Assembly: GCA_009760855.2 (NCBI GenBank) | Contig: WPIO01000206.1 | Coordinates: forward strand, 242,001 to 306,000 | DNA length: 64,000 nucleotides | Direction: 5' to 3' | Source of the DNA: Cristatella mucedo | Lineage: Eukaryota; Bryozoa; Phylactolaemata; Cristatellidae | Shown: one piece after another, positions 53,922 to 63,734 of the stretch | Layout: each line of letters starts with the position of its first letter | How positions within the stretch are numbered: the first letter of the stretch is position 1 | The notes under the pieces: generated by a model | Seen by the model: the letters and a program-made list of their open reading frames with translations, nothing else | Told to the model about the DNA's origin: nothing | Database searches by the model: none | Translations under genes and position numbers: made by a program

Positions 53922-55017
53922 ATGGCACAACTGTTTCCGATGCGCCGACATACATCGATGGACGAGCGCCTGCTGTCTTGCATCGCCTGTGGACAAATTG
54001 CAGAGGAGCCGTTGCTGCTGCGCTGCTTGCACAGTTGCTGCAGTCACTGTGCAGACCAAGCATGCACAGCAGAGGACTCAAAGAGTATGCTCTGCCCTGC
54101 TTGCAAAGTATCCACTGACATCAGTATACCAAAGCATCACAACGGCTTCATTGCCAACTTGGGGAGACTAACAACAGCTGTGACAGATGCAGGCAATTGC
54201 ACTTTTTGCAGAGAGGATGACAAACCGGACGAGCAGGCAGACGACTGGTGCATGCAGTGCCACAGATCGGCTTGCTCAGCCTGCTTGCAAGGCCATAGCC
54301 GATGCAACCCCGATCACGTGATTGTAGCTATCGATCAGATCAAAAGCATGAGTGAAGTGCTACAAGCCTCAGGACAGCAGCAATGCCTGCAGCATCGGAA
54401 GCAGCTAGATCTGCTGTGTTTTGAATGTAAGAAAGCCAAATGCACCGACTGTCTCACACAGTGCCTGGGTCTAGAACACTCGGTTGCACAGCCGCTAAAC
54501 GAACCAAAAGCTGAAGCTTTTTTGAAGGATGCACGAGAGAGTATACAGCATCTTCTTCAGAGTGTAAATGGGAAGTCTGTGCAGCTGCTTTGGGCCATAA
54601 ATCTGGTCAGCAACATCCGATCGGCTCGTGCCATTCACCTAGACGAGCTAAGGACGAAGAAGGAGCATGCAGTGGATGCTGTAAGCAAAGTCTTTAAAGA
54701 AACAAAAAGCAAGGTCAAGGACTGCTATGACCAGCTCGAGGAGAGTGCTGTGGACCTGCAAAGCTTGGCCGAGCAGCTGAACCTGTCAGTGCAGCATGCC
54801 TCAGCATACATCAGCAGCATCACAGATTTGGCCAGCGACCCGGATTTCCTGGACCAGCTGGCGACCTTGAGATTGCGGCTCGAAGTGCATGACAAGCTGC
54901 TGGATAGCTTTAGTGAGACACCGGATGCTGAAAAGCTTGTGGCTCTGAATGGATCTCTGCCCGATGACTTAGACCAAGTGGTCACTTCATGGATGGGAGC
55001 TCCGGAGCTGACCTCAG
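53922..55017 (+). CDS. TRIM-type gene, exon 1: RING, two B-boxes, coiled coil
   Basis: ATG at 53,922 sits in an excellent Kozak context (GCCATGG) and is preferred over 53,847. RING-HC finger: C20, C23, C35, H37, C40, C43, C58, C61. B-box1: C93, C96, C110, C113, C118, C121, H125, H132. B-box2: C155, H158, C166, C169, C174, C177, H186. A helical, heptad-rich stretch (about 200-345) should form the dimeric coiled coil. This is the canonical order of TRIM E3 ubiquitin ligases, many of which act in innate immunity or development. The exon ends at TCAG|GTACCT (55,017), leaving one base of a codon. All zinc ligands are intact. The substrate is unknown. Confidence 0.9.
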
Positions 55018-55126
55018 GTACCTGCTTGCAAACCTCTGCAGCTCATACATGCCCTGGCTCGAGGTGCTGGCAGCCAATCTCGCTGAAGTTTATCAGTTAC
55101 ACACCTTGAAGCCATTTTCCTTGTAG

Positions 55127-55195
55127 ACTGCCTTGACCGAATCCTAGCTGAAGCTAGCTCCTGTAAGGAAGATGCTGGTGGTAGTAACGTTGCAG
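55127..55195 (+). CDS. TRIM-type gene, exon 2 (69 bp)
   Basis: Acceptor TTCCTTGTAG ends at 55,126 and donor GCAG|GTGAGT starts at 55,196. The exon is 69 bases, phase 1 at both ends, and reads DCLDRILAEASSCKEDAGGS plus NVA with no stop. Its fit to exons 1 and 3 in the same phase is strong evidence that it is real. It links the coiled coil to the C-terminal domain. Confidence 0.75.
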
Positions 55196-56950
55196 GTGAG
55201 TTCACATTTTCTGCATGCAACCTGCCAGCCCAATATCTTTCAGATTCCTAGCTACTAGTTAGCTAGCCTGCGCGGCTGTGAGTAATGCTGCCAGGATTGC
55301 ATGGTTGCTTTGCCTCCCATTATTGACGACGCAGCAATTTCTAGGAGACCCTTTGATGGATTTGCTGCATTTTTACTTTAATGAAATCTGCCTAGTTTCA
55401 TTTAGCTGTATCGTCAATTTTAAAAAATGCGGTAAAGATGAGAATCCATTGAGGCACAACATTGCCTGTGGACCTTTGTGCTTTGCCACGATGTAGCTAA
55501 GAGATGTCGTTGGCTGGGTAGAGAGCCTAGAGCTAACATATTAGGATGGCAGGATTGCTAGTGTTAATAACTAATAGGACAGGGCATCGTAGATGGGTCT
55601 TGCCAAGTACCTTGTTAAGAGCCTTGGCTGGCAGCAGTGGTCTCACTGCAGTAGAACGTTTTCAGCCAACAATTTTTTATTTGTCAGTGCTGCAATGATA
55701 CCAGTTGGTAAAAGCTTACGCATAATTTTCGAAAAAATAGAATGTACATTCAGCAGGGAAATATAATTGATTCACTTCTATGACTATTCTCAATTCGACT
55801 TCAAAAGTTCGGCTTCAAAGGTCCACTCGAAAATGTTGTCATTGCATGTTTGATCGAGTACTGCTAAATTGGCAGTATTACGATCTGTCTGCACTATGAT
55901 TTATTTTTTAAAACAGGGTTTAGGGTTTCCTTGCTGCCAGTATTCAAGCTCTCCTTCTTTCGATTGACGGCTAAATCATCACAGCCATGGTTCCGCTAGA
56001 CATGTCAGTAGCATTCGAATCATTAGACTATTCGACCATTCTTGGACATCGCGATACCTTAGGTTTTGATGAGCCTCTTGGCGATTCGAATTATACTGTT
56101 ATCGTTATCAGCAACTAACGGTCTGGTTGAGCCTCTGGGTCGTTTGGTTCCCTGCACTCTAATCTTGTCCTGTGCCTCAGGTGACTGCACACCTTTTTCA
56201 AGCCACACTGAGCTGTTGCTTCAATACTGAGTCGTTTTTCCCCTGTCTGCTCGATTGAACCTTACTGCTCTCTTTCCCACTCCTAATGCAAAATAAAGTC
56301 TACATGAAAAGCTTCAGAGGCCACAACGAGTGCACAGATTCCGAAGTAATTCTCCATAGTTGTGCATTTAGAGGCCACTCTGGTCTGGGGATGCAACACC
56401 TCATTAATCAGTGACAAGACTATTGGTGGGCTGTGTGGCAAACCGTGTTACTTATCGGTTTGCAGCTGCTGAGATTTAGCTTGGCATGAGCAAGTCAGGG
56501 AGGGAAGAGAGGGGCCACGTATGACAAGCTGAAAGTACAGCCATGCATGCTGCCTAATGTACAGGCAAGCTATGAAAAGCCATTTCAAGATATAAACTTA
56601 ATTTTATGATATTAGCAAATATGTAAAGACAGGTATGCGAACGACTTGATGAGCCGTATATCTGTCAACCTTTTTTTAATTTTAACAGCAACTGAAATGT
56701 GATTGACATATGGTACTCATCATCCCATCATCACTGAACATCTTCAAGCTCAGTTGTTCCATAACCTACCAGAGTGTGGCAATGTAGCTCGTGCTTGAAG
56801 CCGATAGCAAATGTACGTTGGATGTACAGCATAGGAAATATTCTAATGATTGGGCGATAATCATGCATGATAGCTTGAGAACAGACACACTCTGCACAGA
56901 CAGCTCTCTGTCGCTGCGTGCATGCACATATCCAGCATTCTTCGTTTTAG
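55196..56950 (+). other. TRIM-type gene, intron 2
   Basis: GTGAGT donor and TTCGTTTTAG acceptor. No mobile element was recognised inside, unusual for this window. Short frames inside are not coding-like. Confidence 0.6.
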
Positions 56951-57204
56951 CAGAGGAGCAGCCAGTGCTGCACTTCGGTCCGGCATCCAGCAGCTTCCAG
57001 CTGCCTGTCGGGTGCAACGACCTGTCTGTGACATCAGAGGGGCATCTGCTGCTGGCTGCCAGGGAGCACGGCCTGAAGGAATACAGTCAGAACGGCAGAG
57101 AGCTGAGCATCTGGAAACCTTTGAGGTGGAGCGACGGAGCTAACGACGAGGTCACTGCGGTGCGGTCCCTGCAGCACGGACGTGCTGCTGTAGGCGCGTA
57201 CTAG
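56951..57204 (+). CDS. TRIM-type gene, exon 3, truncated C-terminal domain
   Basis: Begins after TTTTAG; with the G left from exon 2 the frame reads AEEQPVLHFGP, then CNDLSVTSEGHLLLAAREHG and LQHGRAAVGAY to TAG at 57,202-57,204. It aligns to the start of the orphan exon at 4.8-5.8 kb, which continues for about 220 further residues. Here the homology ends where a TAGGCGCGTACTG-type repeat begins. The three exons total 1,419 bases (472 codons plus stop). The product would keep RING/B-box/coiled coil but lack most of the C-terminal domain; whether it is functional is unclear. Confidence 0.8.
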
Positions 57205-57280
57205 GCGCGTACTGTAGGCGCGTGCGTACTGTACTGTAGGCGCGTGCTGCTGTAGGCGCGTGCGTGCTGTAGCCGCGAGA
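57190..57280. repeat. GC-rich short tandem repeat truncating exon 3
   Basis: Imperfect repeats of TAGGCGCGTACTG and TAGGCGCGTGCTG, at least six units, starting inside the coding frame. Confidence 0.88.
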
Positions 57281-58064
57281 GTGTTTCTTATTTTGAGTCC
57301 CGTCACTTCCGGTGCAGAGGCGGCGGCGGCGGTCGCCGCGGCACCGCCGGTCAGCTCTCTGGCGGCCACCGCACCGGCGGCGCCGAGCGCCTGATTGGCG
57401 CTCTGCTGCGGCGAAGGGCATTGAGTCGTTCGCTGCAGACGCTGGTGCAGCGCAGTTCGTAGGCAGATGGATCTAGGACAAAAGAATTATGGAGACACGA
57501 AGAGTTTCCGCGTAGTACAAGTTACGCTCCCTTCTTGGTAGCCAGTGAATCAATGTAAAACTATGTTGCGAGCTCGGCAATTTTTAAATGTCAATGCGCA
57601 CGTAGTCACCGTCGAGGGAGTTCCGGAGTTTATATTCCGGAGGCTCGAGAGCACGGCAGCGTCGCGACGAATGACGAATGGAGAAGCCCCTATATACGTG
57701 ACGTGGTTGAGACTGCGGCTGCATTGTACACAAGCGACACATGGGACACACGCGGTCGTGCGTAAATGCATCTTTTGTGGTAGTCGGGTACGTTGATTCC
57801 GAGCACGACGCGTGAAGAGAGAGAGAGAGACGGAGAGGGACAGACGGAGACCGACAGATACGGAAAGACAGAGATAGCGGACATTGTCCACACAGGCCGA
57901 TGGGCGGGCTGTTAAAGAAAATACATGGAAGAGGTACTGGGTCTTGCCGGCGTGTTGCTTTGGGCGGGCGGTGAGGCGGCAATACCGCGCCTACAAAAAC
58001 TACGATGCGTTGTTGTAAATATAAAGAGCCGATTCTAGCGGTCTTATTCAAAGCGCAGAATAAC
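57280..58064. other. GC-rich stretch, then GA-rich tract; no gene recognised
   Basis: 57,300-57,420 is very rich in GGC/GCC triplets and CpG. 57,815-57,880 is a GAGA-rich tract. Frames here overlap on both strands without known domains; LTR-like material is possible. Confidence 0.35.
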
Positions 58065-58615
58065 TCTTGCTGAATTTGCACGAAATCTAGCTGTATGTTC
58101 AAAAGGGACATTTTATTCGACGACCGCATCCGATCCACAGCCAAGTCTGCCTGCTTTCAGCTGCATAATATTGCAGAAATTCGGGCTTGTGTAGGCAGGA
58201 ATATCACACCTAAATTTATCCATATATTTGTGACATTCCGTCTTGACTTCTGTAACTCACTGCTTGCTGGCCTACCGGCATATGCAATCAGGCGCCTAAC
58301 GCTAGTGTAAAGCTCTGCAGCTAGGCTAGTCTGTCGTAAGTGTCGCAGCTGACACACTGTCTTGCTTCTCGCCGACCTGCAGTAGCTCTCAATTAATCAG
58401 CGCATTAACTTTGAGATTTGAGATTTCGTCACCCACTTTTAGGTCCCTTCATTCTTTTGCTCCAGCCTATTAGTTACAACTACTCCGCTACTAGTTTGAA
58501 CATTGCACGGCCCAATTTTTCGAATCGGATCGTTTTAAATACGCCTCCTACCTTTGGAGACCTCGTGCCTTTAGTGCCGCTTCGCTCGCTGGATCCCAGA
58601 GTCTGGAGCTTCTAA
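58065..58615 (+). mobile_element. LINE family A RT tail fragment, old
   Basis: Frame 58,095-58,310 carries DDRIRSTAKSACFQLHNIAE and [20 protein letters not shown], followed in other frames by the rest of the tail. No 3' hairpin is recognisable. Confidence 0.75.
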
Positions 58616-59215
58616 GTCGCTAATCTAATAACTTTTAGGCTCCTCTCGGGTAGAGCTCATTGTGAGGGTCTACCCTCCGCTGCTTGATTGAAAGCGTTTG
58701 AGCATCTGTGAGTCATGTGAGCATCTTACCGCTTCTTGCATCGCACGGTCGCACGCACTGAAAGAACTGCTCGTCACGTCACGGTCACGTGCCTGACGAA
58801 CTCAAGTGACTGTCGACCAGCAGCATCAGCAGTTCAAACCGCCTCGAGCAGCGCCGCCGGGCAGCGCATCATCCGTGTTCATAAATAGGGCGAAGCAAAA
58901 TAGACGTCTAGATGGTCAAGTGAGCGACACGGCACAAGGACGAACAGTGTGACAGCAAAAGCCCGTAGGCAGATGCGGTGCGCATCGTGGTGGTCGTTAA
59001 GTCTCCGCCAGTAGACTGCGGCGCCGTGAGCGCAGGCGCGTTAGGCGTGCGGCGGGCAACAAAGGTCAAGGTCGGTTGCCCGTGCGACGGCTTCCTTTAT
59101 ATGGTGCCGGGACGACGACCGGCGCCACCGCTCGCAGCCGGCAGCAAAGGCTGGTCTTCTGTACAACTCGATAGCACGTGACCCGCTGCTTTCCGCAGGG
59201 AGGAACGAGTGCATC
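58616..59215. other. GC-rich, no gene recognised
   Basis: A 67-codon frame at 58,978-59,181 has no known domain. Contains CACGTG/GCACGTGAC sequences as in the LTR-A family, but no alignment is clear. Confidence 0.3.
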
Positions 59216-60060
59216 TAAAGGGGTAGGGCCTTATGTCCTCAAAAACGGTCAAAAGTGGTGTTTTTGAAATTCGCGTATTAATGATAAACTAGTTTTAAAT
59301 TCAGCTCAAATTTTGGTGATTGTCAGATGACTGGAACATGGTAAAAAAAATAGTATGTAAGACCAATTTAAACCGGAAGTAGTACATCGAGCTCAGCAAA
59401 ATAATTTTCTTTGAAAAATAACAAAGCCAGAACTGCGGTTTTCTGGTGAACTCTGCGAATACAGGCTACTCAGCCCTAAACAAAACCTCGGAAAAAACTT
59501 GGAAAATGATCAAACTTAAATTTTTCCCGGAAATGACACGCCCCTCGAGATCAAACGTCCGACTGGTAATATAACAAGATCATAATAGAGCAAACCCCCT
59601 ATCGGCTGGGTGCCTAGTCCCGCCTCTGCTTCCCCGCCCCGCCCATAGCAACCGGTGGTAAATGGCATTCCAAGGCCCACTCTTTATTTACTTGGCAGAA
59701 ACATGTTTACATTGGTGGGTTTACATCTGATCAAAAACAGGAAGTGACTGTTGTTCGGCCAGTAGACGAACATTAGGGATAATGTATTGAGAATTTACTG
59801 CTGCTGGGGCCACCGTAACTAAGTAGTTCATTACCACGGCACCTCATGAATCCTGGGACAGCTGATCCAGTTCCTGTAGCAGCGATTACGCACGAGGCGA
59901 CGGACGCGAGTGGTCCTTGGTTCGGCGGCCGGTCAGCGTCGTGCCTTGGGTGGAAATACGAAGCAGTGCTGCATCACTCGTTAATGCAGGACTCTGTAAA
60001 CATGGGTTTCAGTCTCTTGCTAGTAGAGTCTGCTTTTGTGCAAAAACATAATGCTTAAAT
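59215..60060. other. Unassigned segment of distinct composition
   Basis: Begins AAGGGGTAGGGCCTTATGTC and turns AT-rich, then holds a 70-codon frame (59,846-60,058). It could be the 5' end of a DNA transposon, but no matching inverted end was found. Confidence 0.25.
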
Positions 60061-60217
60061 TTGTTCAAGGCTACACCACAAAAGCTTCCTGTGAAGCATT
60101 ATATTGTTCATACATTATTTTTAATAATCTTTGCCGCGATATTGTTCGAAGGAATTTCGCTCTGAACAAATTTCGTTTCTTCGGCCGATTCCTTCCTTTT
60201 CCCGCTGATATGACCCG

Positions 60218-60273
60218 CAGCGCCGTGGCGGTGCACCATCACCTGCAGCGCCGTGGCGGTGCACCATCACCTG
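60218..60273. repeat. Exact 28-bp tandem duplication
   Basis: CAGCGCCGTGGCGGTGCACC plus ATCACCTG repeats at 60,218-60,245 and 60,246-60,273. Confidence 0.95.
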
Positions 60274-60597
60274 AGCGCCGACAAGACAAATGAGGTGCAC
60301 GATGCAGACAGCCACGAGAGCATGCATTAGCGTGTCGGCGCCAAGAACTGGTATAAGCTCCGTTATAACAGTGGGCAACACCAACAGACCAGAGCAGCGG
60401 CCGACCATGATGAGGCTGAGCAAATGTTGCCAAGTCAGGGAATGTCAGGATATTGCTCATTTGAAGGTTCCAGGCGCATACGGATGGAAGGCATGGTCAC
60501 TAAAGGATCTTAGATTGGCCGGTGGCACAAAGTAAACAGCACAGCCCCACGCACGATTTTTAAAGCACAACATACGCAGAGCGGATGGTAGAGCCAC

Positions 60598-60685
60598 TGA
60601 TTGTAGTAGGATGTGGTACATCCCCGATTAGAAATTTCCGCACTACGGGCGGCATGAACTCGGTGAGTTACATCGGATGGGAAAG
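60598..60685 (-). pseudogene. Tc1/mariner remnant, 3' part (left of the LTR insertion)
   Basis: The reverse strand reads FPSDVTHRV in one frame and EFMPPVVRKFLIGDVPHPTT in another, aligning with the C-terminal piece at 53.3-53.5 kb. It stops where the solo LTR begins. Confidence 0.55.
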
Positions 60686-61920
60686 TGTAACGCCGAAGGC
60701 TCGGCGGGGTAGGCTTGACCTGCCGCTTACCTAGCGGCGTAGCCTAGCGCCTAATGCCGTTCGGTTCGCTCATACGCGCAATAGGCTGGCCGCCACGAAA
60801 CGAGCGTTTCTGGCGCCGACCTGCTTACCGTTACTAAAGGGGTCATGAGTCCGTGGCGTGAATTGGAAGCGAGACACAAATTGGGGATTTTACTGAACTT
60901 TATTCGCAAGCGCACAAAGTCGCTGCGCGTCTAGTTCAGCTTTATCTCCACACTCCTCGCACGTTCTCAACAGCACCAACACTCTTGCGGAGGGAATACT
61001 TCTCCACACTGAAGCGCGAACCCGAGCCTAAACCCTGACCGGTGAACTAGAACTCGGTTTCCACCAGTGCGGCAGGAATACTCCACACACGCCACCTCAA
61101 GCACTCTTGCGGAGGAAACACGTCTCCACACTTACGCTACTTACATCTATACTGGGGACGACCCAAATAGACGGAGCTCAAACTGGAGCCTAAACCCTAA
61201 CCGGAGAACTAGGGCTCCACACACGTCAACTACGCCTAGCTCGCACCGGCAAATCCCTATGCCGAGACCGCGTGCTAGCGCGCACACACAAAACACAAAA
61301 GAAACACAGAGTGCCAGCTCGGGCGCGATACGACCGTATTCGGTGGAGTCCACCGAATCCTCCTAGCACTGTCTTGTCCTATTCCGCCCATCGTCGGCGG
61401 ACAGCCCGCCCTCCTCCCTCGCTTTCAGAGAAACGAGTGCCCGACGGCGTCGAAGCGCAGAGCCGGACAAAAGACACGAAGATAATAAAAGACCCAGAGC
61501 GAGCGACGCTCGACTCTTAAATACTTAGCTGAGACAATGGGGCAAGAGCTTAGTCGTATTGAGCCCGACACCAGGGCCCATTACGGTAAGGAATTAATAC
61601 CGGCACTAGGCCAGTGGAATGTCCCCTCTATCCAGCTTGAATGGCGAATGGGTTCCAGACGATTCTTTTTGGACAGAGTGATGGCGAAGGTTGACAGACC
61701 AGCCAACATCGATCAGCAGCTTCCGCGGGTATCGGACCAATTCTAAAGGCCGACTCGCCACCGCTGGTCAGAGAGCTTCCTGGCTTGCTCTTAAGCGCTT
61801 CCTCTCTAACCGCACTGACGCTCCTCTCTGGCTCACTGCTCCAGGACAAAGGAGTTCTAGCCCGCCTCCGAACAGCTCTTGTTCGCGCTAAAATTCAGCC
61901 AAGGCCAGCAGGGCGCTACA
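60686..61920 (-). mobile_element. Solo LTR, family D (1,235 bp)
   Basis: Runs TGTAACGCC...GGGCGCTACA (minus sense TGTAGCGCCC...GGCGTTACA) with AAAG at 60,682-60,685 and 61,921-61,924. In minus sense there is U3, a TATTTAAG box (61,516-61,523), R, AATAAA (60,899-60,904) and U5. A hairpin CGCCACGAAACG/CGTTTCTGGCG at about 60,791-60,815 is conserved in the copy at 41.4 kb. It has split a Tc1/mariner remnant, so it is younger than that element. Confidence 0.9.
60979..61220. repeat. Internal direct duplication in LTR-D
   Basis: CACTCTTGCGGAGG, CTCCACACT and GAGCCTAAACCCT(G/A)ACCGG with AACTAG follow in the same order twice, at 60,979-61,060 and 61,097-61,215. Confidence 0.75.
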
Positions 61921-62165
61921 AAAGTATGGCGTACTGCTTGCAATTTGTCACATAATTTGGCTGGCGGCGCCATGCTACGGCGAAGAGGTCGAAGTCAGCT
62001 CTGTACCGCGATCCTCCAATCTTCGGTCGTCCAGCGGCTGTGCTGCCGCCCCGCCCAAAGCATGCTTCTGTGGAGGCTTGCGTCACTAGGTAAGGTTTCT
62101 TTGCAACCCTTACCATACGCCCGTGTTCGTCGAGCCTTCGTCTCACTGTTGATCATTGCAATACG
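61921..62165 (-). pseudogene. Tc1/mariner transposase, middle part (right of the LTR insertion)
   Basis: The minus frame 62,146-61,916 reads MRRRLDEHGRMVRVAKKPYL then VTQASTEA, typical of the start of the Tc1-like DDE domain (V.R.L...G...R...KKP.L). In a shifted frame HSRWTTEDWR follows, the segment before the first catalytic block. Then KLCDKLQAVRH continues to the segment left of the LTR. Decayed. Confidence 0.7.
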
Positions 62166-62286
62166 AAGCTCGAATGTTACGGAGTACTATGAATAGTACA
62201 TTTCGTAGTTCGATTGCATTCGGGCTGGTACCGCTCCTTTCCTAAACAGCTGTTGGGAGCATCGTCGAGAGGGGCCTGTGCACAGC

Positions 62287-62515
62287 TGTGGTCAGCTTCT
62301 AATGACGCATTGACACAGGCCGATAACCCACTGGTGAACAGATGGTGGATTCACCATCGGGGTCGGCCAAGGCACAGCCGGAGGGGAGGAGGGAGAAGAC
62401 TCGAGTGTGAGAAGGGGGCGAAGGCAGTCGTGCGTCTTGCTGCTCCGTGCCTTGTGCAATAAACCGTTGGCGTTGTTCATCGGCTGGCTCTCTGATGTGT
62501 GAACCAAACTACACA
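62287..62515 (+). mobile_element. LTR family C relative, + orientation
   Basis: TGTGGTCAGC start, GATGGTGGATTCACCATC near-palindrome, GAAGGGGGCGAAGGCA(G/A)TCG, and AATAAA at 62,458-62,463. About 75 percent similar by eye to the solo LTR at 26,256-26,541 in reverse. The right end is overrun by a LINE scrap, so no target duplication is seen. Confidence 0.75.
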
Positions 62516-62517
62516 TT

Positions 62518-62572
62518 TGTGTAGCGCCCTCAGAGAACTTAGTTCTTTCTTGACTTTATATATTCTGTAAAG
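62518..62572 (-). mobile_element. LINE family A hairpin scrap
   Basis: TAGCGCCCTCAGAGAACTTA is the reverse of the hairpin; the rest is eroded. Confidence 0.6.
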
Positions 62573-62815
62573 CAGAGGTCGATAAACTCCGGCCCTTAGG
62601 TCAGATCCAGCGCACCTAGTGCTCGAGATCCGACGCAGGTAGTGCTCCAGATCCGGCGCAGCTAGTGCTCCAGATCCGACGCAGCTAGTGCTTGAGATCC
62701 GACGCAGCTAGTGCTCCAGATCCGACGCACCTAGTGCTCCAGATCCAACGCACCTAGTGCTCCAGATCCGACGCACCTAGTGCTCCAGATCCGGCCTAGC
62801 GGCACCCCAGTTATT
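62573..62815. repeat. 23-bp minisatellite next to a hAT-like end
   Basis: About eight units of GATCCGACGCACCTAGTGCTC plus CA, with variants, at 62,605-62,795. It is preceded by CAGAGGTCGATAAACTCCGG, which resembles the terminal inverted repeat of some animal hAT elements (CAG.GGTC..CAAACTCCGGCC). No opposite end was seen. Confidence 0.8.
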
Positions 62816-62819
62816 AATT

Positions 62820-62925
62820 GATGGATCCGTTGCAGCAAATGTAAAGCGCCCAGAGAGAAATTAAGTTTTCTGAGGGCGCTTTATCAAGTGCACTATTGTT
62901 ATTATGATTATTATTATTGTTAAAG
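62820..62925 (+). mobile_element. LINE family A 3' end only
   Basis: TTGCAGCAAATGTAAAGCGC through GGGCGCTTTATCAAGTGCA and an ATT tail; the hairpin arms are complete. Confidence 0.85.
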
Positions 62926-63293
62926 CTGTTAACACCATTCTGCCGAAACACATAATGACACTGTTAAATTGGCTAATTTAAACAAATATGCCGCACACCT
63001 TGTAAGCCGAGTAGTAAGGGTCAATTGAAGCAGATATTGAGATCTGGGGAAGAAATAACGTACAAGTGCTGAAAAGATTCCGGATGCTATTAGGTCATGT
63101 TCGATTGGCTAGTCGGAGTACACAGTTAGTTGCAGCTCCATTTGATTATCCTGTCAAAACGAACCACTAGCTTGAGCGATTAAGTGGGTCTGAGCTGATA
63201 ATTTAATAAGTGGTCTTAACTTTAGCAATGCACCGGCTTGTATCGTTCGGCTATCACCGGTTATCATGCATCACCTGCTGGTGAGTTGCGACA
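62926..63293. other. No feature recognised
   Basis: Non-coding by inspection. Confidence 0.35.
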
Positions 63294-63332
63294 GCGCAGC
63301 TACAGCAGCAGGTGCTGCTGCTGTAGCTGCGC
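63294..63332. repeat. Perfect inverted repeat: 17-bp arms, 5-base loop
   Basis: GCGCAGCTACAGCAGCA (63,294-63,310) and its exact reverse complement (63,316-63,332) are separated by GGTGC. It lies at the point where homology to the TRIM RING region begins (GCAGACCAAG, compare 54,051-54,060). Confidence 0.95.
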
Positions 63333-63720
63333 AGACCAAGGTTGCACTGCAAAGGGCTCATAGAGCATGCTCTGCCCTGCTTGCAAAGTAATCATTGATC
63401 GCATAACTGATGCAGTAGTAGTCATGTGACCGTTGCACTTGGACCAATCTCGAACTGGAATGAAGTGCTGCAATTCTCAGTGCAGCAGCAGTGTCCGCAT
63501 GACTCGCAGCTGCTGGATCTGCTGTGCTTCGGCTGCAAGCTGTCCAAGTGCATTGACTGTGTCAGGCAGCGCGAGGGCTCGGGACACGCGGCAGTATCTG
63601 AAAGGACTAAAATCTGAAACTTATTTGAAGGAGTCAAGAGAAAGCATGAAGCATCCTTCAGAGTGTGTTGTACAGTTGGATAGCTTCTGCAGTAGTAGCC
63701 GAATTGAGTTGTCACGGTTT
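63330..63720 (+). pseudogene. Decayed TRIM RING/B-box piece
   Basis: CATGCTCTGCCCTGCTTGCA with AAGTA matches the last RING cysteines of the gene at 53.9 kb. After a deletion of B-box1, frame 63,426-63,617 carries QCPHDSQLLDLLCFGCKLSK and CIDCVRQREGSGH, a B-box2 with C-x2-H, C-x2-C, C-x2-C and a final H. A shift then leads to ETYLKESRESMKHPSECV, aligning to the start of the coiled coil. It is a non-functional paralog, about 75 percent similar by eye. Confidence 0.75.
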
Positions 63721-63734
63721 TCTTCCCCTTCACT

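Noticed and set aside
55018-55109. Continuation of the TRIM exon 1 frame to the stop at 55,109
   Set aside because: A strong donor at 55,018 and a phase-matched exon at 55,127 explain the structure better; the extra residues look like intron translation.
57550-58144. Overlapping minus-strand frames of 67-186 codons
   Set aside because: The longest relies on a GA-rich tract and overlaps LINE sequence; no domains.
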